This document shows positions 6,726 to 8,537 of a DNA stretch of 8,537 bases, in pieces. Made by a program: the position numbers and the translations under genes. The stretch covers positions 1-8,537 of the forward strand of contig MHXM01000024.1 in the NCBI GenBank assembly GCA_001825565.1. Direction: 5' to 3'. Position 1 is the first letter of the stretch. Each line of letters opens with the position of its first letter. Below the pieces are notes generated by a model. It was not told where the DNA came from. It made no database searches and saw only the letters and a program-made list of their open reading frames with translations. This DNA is from Desulfuromonadaceae bacterium GWC2_58_13 (GTDB lineage Bacteria > Desulfobacterota > Desulfuromonadia > Desulfuromonadales > Trichloromonadaceae).

Positions 6726-6783
6726 GTTTTATTTTAAACGTAGCAGAGCATTTATCACACCAGGAAACCTGAGGAGGAACACC

Positions 6784-7005
6784 ATGAAACCCTATACGTT
6801 GATAGGCATCATCCTGATTGTCGTAGCGGTCGCGGCCTTTGCCTACCAGGGCATCAGCTTCACGACCCGGGAAAAGGTCGTAGACCTCGGGCCATTGCAA
6901 GTAACGGCCGATAAAACCAGAACGCTGCCGTTGCCTCCGATAGTCGGGGGAGTCGCCCTGGTAGGCGGCATCGTGCTGCTGGTCATGGGAAGCAAAAAGA
7001 GCTGA
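6784..7005 (+). CDS. Small two-helix membrane protein, function unknown
   Basis: This encodes a 73-residue protein. The ATG at 6784 has an ideal AGGAGG ribosome site at 6772-6777, six bases ahead, so a longer in-frame start at 6715, which would lie inside the sigma-54 promoter, is rejected. Residues 4-24 and 50-69 are hydrophobic helices. Between them lies a polar segment of about 25 residues (TTREKVVDLGPLQVTADKTR) that probably sits on one face of the inner membrane, and the C terminus is the basic tail SKKS. The second helix is glycine-rich (GGVALVGGIVLLVMG). I recognise the pattern as a conserved hypothetical protein of proteobacteria but cannot name a family or function. It is the first gene after the sigma-54 promoter and precedes a coiled-coil stress-type protein by 126 nt, so a role in an envelope or general stress response is a reasonable but unproven inference. 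Confidence 0.8.
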   Translation: MKPYTLIGIILIVVAVAAFAYQGISFTTREKVVDLGPLQVTADKTRTLPLPPIVGGVALVGGIVLLVMGSKKS

Positions 7006-7131
7006 GAGGAGTCAATCCCCTCGGCGACAAACCAAAACTGAAGCGGGAGATTCTCCCCGTCATCATCGACTGGATGGAGGCCAGAAAGCGACTTTCTTTT
7101 TCACCCTGGAGTCAATAGATCGGAGATTGCC

Positions 7132-7422
7132 ATGAAGGACAAGCGAACAGAGTACGTCGAAAAACTCTCGGCACAGATGGTCGAATGGGATGTACAGATC
7201 GAGCGTCTCAAGGAAAAAGCGGAAAGCGCCACGGCCGAAGAGAGATCTGAATATTCCAAAACGATCTCGGCCCTGCAGCTGAAGCGGGACCAGGGTGCGG
7301 AAAAGCTGCAGGGGATAGGTATGGCCAGCGATGATGACTGGGAAGACATGAAAGACGGAGCGGAACAGATCTGGGACGAGGTCAAGAGTCTTCTCAGAAA
7401 CGTTATCAAGAAGACTGGCTGA
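7132..7422 (+). CDS. Coiled-coil stress-response-like protein (sll1863-type)
   Basis: This is a 96-residue soluble, highly charged protein. From residue 1 to about 60 it is one long amphipathic helix with heptad-like hydrophobics (YVEKLSAQMVEWDVQIERL and onward), followed by a short acidic link and a second helix WEDMKDGAEQIWDEVKSLLRN at about 71-91. The layout (YVEKL...EWD..I..L, long coil, then W(E/D)(D/M)xKxGxExxWDE) matches small proteins annotated as the sll1863 stress-response family. The start is supported by CGGAGA at 7121-7126. It probably shares the sigma-54 transcript with the small membrane protein upstream. No enzymatic residues are evident; its molecular role is unknown. The family call is from motif resemblance and is moderately confident. 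Confidence 0.8.
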   Translation: MKDKRTEYVEKLSAQMVEWDVQIERLKEKAESATAEERSEYSKTISALQLKRDQGAEKLQGIGMASDDDWEDMKDGAEQIWDEVKSLLRNVIKKTG

Positions 7423-7460
7423 ATACGTACGGAGCGCGGCGAAAAGCCGGACAGAATCAG

Positions 7461-7498
7461 CCGGACCGGGTGAAGGTTCAGACTTCCCCGGTGGCCGG
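7461..7498. terminator. Long imperfect hairpin after the coiled-coil gene
   Basis: CCGG-ACCGGG-GAAG (7461-7475, one bulged T at 7471) pairs with CTTC-CCCGGT-CCGG (7483-7498, bulged GG at 7493-7494) around a seven-base loop, giving 14 pairs. It begins about 40 nt after the stop codon. There is no U-run on the + strand; CCAAAAAGG follows instead. It may therefore be a transcript-stabilising structure or a factor-assisted end rather than a classic terminator. The rest of 7423-7695 contains no supported gene. Confidence 0.35.
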
Positions 7499-7682
7499 CC
7501 AAAAAGGTGGCGCTATCCGCCGGAAAAAACCGCCGACCCGGCCGGAGGAGGAACAGAGAAAGCAAAGCGGCTAAAACCATGAACCAACTAACGCGTGGCA
7601 GCCAGCCGAGTTACAGACGTCTGCCAACGGTCGTCGAGAGATTGGATTCCCCCGTCCGAGCTGGATCTGGATATCATTATTA

Positions 7683-7687
7683 AGGAG
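7683..7687 (+). promoter_or_regulatory. Ribosome binding site of the alcohol dehydrogenase
   Basis: AGGAG sits eight bases before the ATG at 7696 and fixes that start. No good promoter hexamers were found in the preceding 100 nt. Confidence 0.75.
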
Positions 7688-7695
7688 TACCACCC

Positions 7696-8537
7696 ATGAA
7701 AGCTCTTGTATACCGCGGTTCAGGAAAACTGGTGCTGGAGAACAAGCCCAAGCCTGTCATCTCGGACCCGACGGACGTCATCGTCAAGATCACCAAAACG
7801 ACCATTTGTGGAACGGATCTGCATATTAAAAAAGGTGATGTGCCCACGGTAACCGAGGGTCGCATCCTGGGACACGAAGGTGTCGGTATCATCGAACAGC
7901 TTGGCGCCAGCGTTGCCAACTTCAAGGTGGGCGACCCAGTCCTGATATCCTGCATATCTTCCTGCGGGAGGTGCGGCAACTGCAAGAAGGGGATGTACTC
8001 CCATTGCGAAAACGGCGGCGGCTGGATCCTGGGGAATCTGATTGACGGGACGCAGGCCGAATACGTGCGGATTCCGTTCGCCGATAACAGCCTCTACCCG
8101 ATTCCCGCCGGGGCGGACGAAGAAGCGCTGGTCATGTTGAGCGATATTCTGCCGACCGGGTTCGAACTCGGAGTTCTCAACGGACAGGTCAAGCCCGGTG
8201 ACAGGGTAGCGATTGTTGGCAGTGGCCCCATCGGTATGGCGGCGCTGTTGACCGCGCAATTCTACTCACCCGCGGAAATCATCATGATCGACATAGACGC
8301 CAACCGGCTAGAAGTTGCCAAGACGTTCGGCGCAACCCGGGTCATCAACAACGAAGATGGCAGGGCGGTCGAGAAGCTCATGGTGCTAACCGACAACAAA
8401 GGCGTGGACGTGGCAATCGAAGCGATAGGAATACCTGCCAGTTTCGATATTTGCCAGGCCATCGTGACCGCCGGCGGCCATATCGCCAACATTGGCGTGC
8501 ATGGCAAGCCTGTACAGCTGAATCTGGACCAACTCTG
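7696..8537 (+). CDS. Zinc-dependent alcohol dehydrogenase (3' truncated)
   Basis: The first 280 residues of a medium-chain dehydrogenase/reductase are present; family members are about 340-350 long, so roughly 60-70 residues lie outside the window. It should oxidise or reduce an alcohol/aldehyde or ketone with NAD(P). Catalytic zinc ligands are visible as Cys38 (TICGTD), His60-Glu61 (GHEG) and Asp150 (SDILPTG), the Cys-His-Asp set of secondary-alcohol dehydrogenases such as the Thermoanaerobacter enzyme. Four cysteines at 90, 93, 96 and 104 form an intact structural-zinc lobe. The Rossmann motif GSGPIG is at 175-180, and the acidic Asp199 at the end of the second strand favours NAD over NADP. 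The start is set by a strong ribosome site. It is separated from the previous gene by 273 nt and is probably a separate transcription unit. The exact substrate cannot be deduced. Confidence 0.93.
   Translation, partial: MKALVYRGSGKLVLENKPKPVISDPTDVIVKITKTTICGTDLHIKKGDVPTVTEGRILGHEGVGIIEQLGASVANFKVGDPVLISCISSCGRCGNCKKGMYSHCENGGGWILGNLIDGTQAEYVRIPFADNSLYPIPAGADEEALVMLSDILPTGFELGVLNGQVKPGDRVAIVGSGPIGMAALLTAQFYSPAEIIMIDIDANRLEVAKTFGATRVINNEDGRAVEKLMVLTDNKGVDVAIEAIGIPASFDICQAIVTAGGHIANIGVHGKPVQLNLDQL

Larger units (their letters stand above)
6282..6783. other. 502-nt non-coding interval
   Basis: No convincing gene lies between the radical SAM stop and the small membrane protein. Short open frames on both strands here lack ribosome sites and protein-like composition. 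The left part carries a REP-like hairpin within a possible inverted-repeat element; the right part carries the sigma-54 promoter and possible enhancer sites, each listed separately. The leader downstream of the promoter is AT-rich, with a small CAGG/CCTG stem at 6761-6771 just before the ribosome site. Confidence 0.7.

Noticed and set aside
7380..7554. Open frame (frame 3) overlapping the end of the coiled-coil gene with a charged, protein-like tail
   Set aside because: It has no ATG and no ribosome site, and it would need a frameshift of the coiled-coil gene, which already has a normal C terminus for its family.
7579..7683. 34-codon open frame starting with ATG just before the alcohol dehydrogenase
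   Set aside because: There is no ribosome site at usable distance and its arginine/serine-rich composition is low in information; its stop merely overlaps the dehydrogenase ribosome site.
1..8537. CRISPR arrays, tRNA or rRNA genes, full insertion sequences
   Set aside because: No regularly spaced repeats, cloverleaf-like segments, rRNA-like sequence or transposase gene was seen.

Overview
This GC-rich window most resembles an anaerobic Desulfobacterota (deltaproteobacterial) genome. The reasons are a secondary-lipid/polyketide locus of the type found in that group, a near-consensus sigma-54 promoter, REP-like palindromes with a GCTTGC core, and a small coiled-coil stress protein. The taxonomic call is an inference from style, because no marker gene is present. 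All convincing genes lie on the + strand.

Region 1 (2-4809) is a tightly packed operon. It enters from the left with the 3' end of a large type I PKS/Pfa-like synthase (C-terminal double-hotdog dehydratase-like region). Next come an Sfp-type 4'-phosphopantetheinyl transferase, a GNAT/FemAB-fold acyltransferase-like protein, and a two-gene ABC-2 exporter (ATPase plus permease). Gene junctions are a 19-nt gap, then overlaps of 8, 17 and 4 nt, so the genes are almost certainly co-transcribed and translationally coupled. The ABC pair uses AGG/AGA arginine codons much more than the genes beside it, which suggests it was recruited from another source.

Region 2 (4810-6281) begins with a 51-bp palindromic repeat directly after the permease. 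It is followed by a cobalamin-binding radical SAM enzyme that probably tailors the same product. A working model for regions 1 and 2: the PPTase activates the carrier domains of the synthase, the synthase builds a reduced acyl or polyketide chain, the GNAT-like protein transfers or releases it, the radical SAM protein modifies it (for example by methylation), and the ABC pair exports or flips it. The chemistry of the product cannot be read from this window.

Region 3 (6282-6783) is a 502-nt non-coding interval. It holds a REP-like hairpin inside a possible 187-bp element with 10-bp inverted ends, a weak sigma-70-like promoter, a cluster of TGACGG hexamers that may be enhancer sites, and a strong sigma-54 promoter at 6711-6725.

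Region 4 (6784-7422) is a likely sigma-54-driven module of two small genes: a 73-residue two-helix membrane protein and a 96-residue coiled-coil protein resembling the sll1863 stress family. A further non-coding stretch (7423-7695) contains a long hairpin. Region 5 (7696 to the end) is the 5' two-thirds or more of a zinc-dependent alcohol dehydrogenase that runs out of the window.
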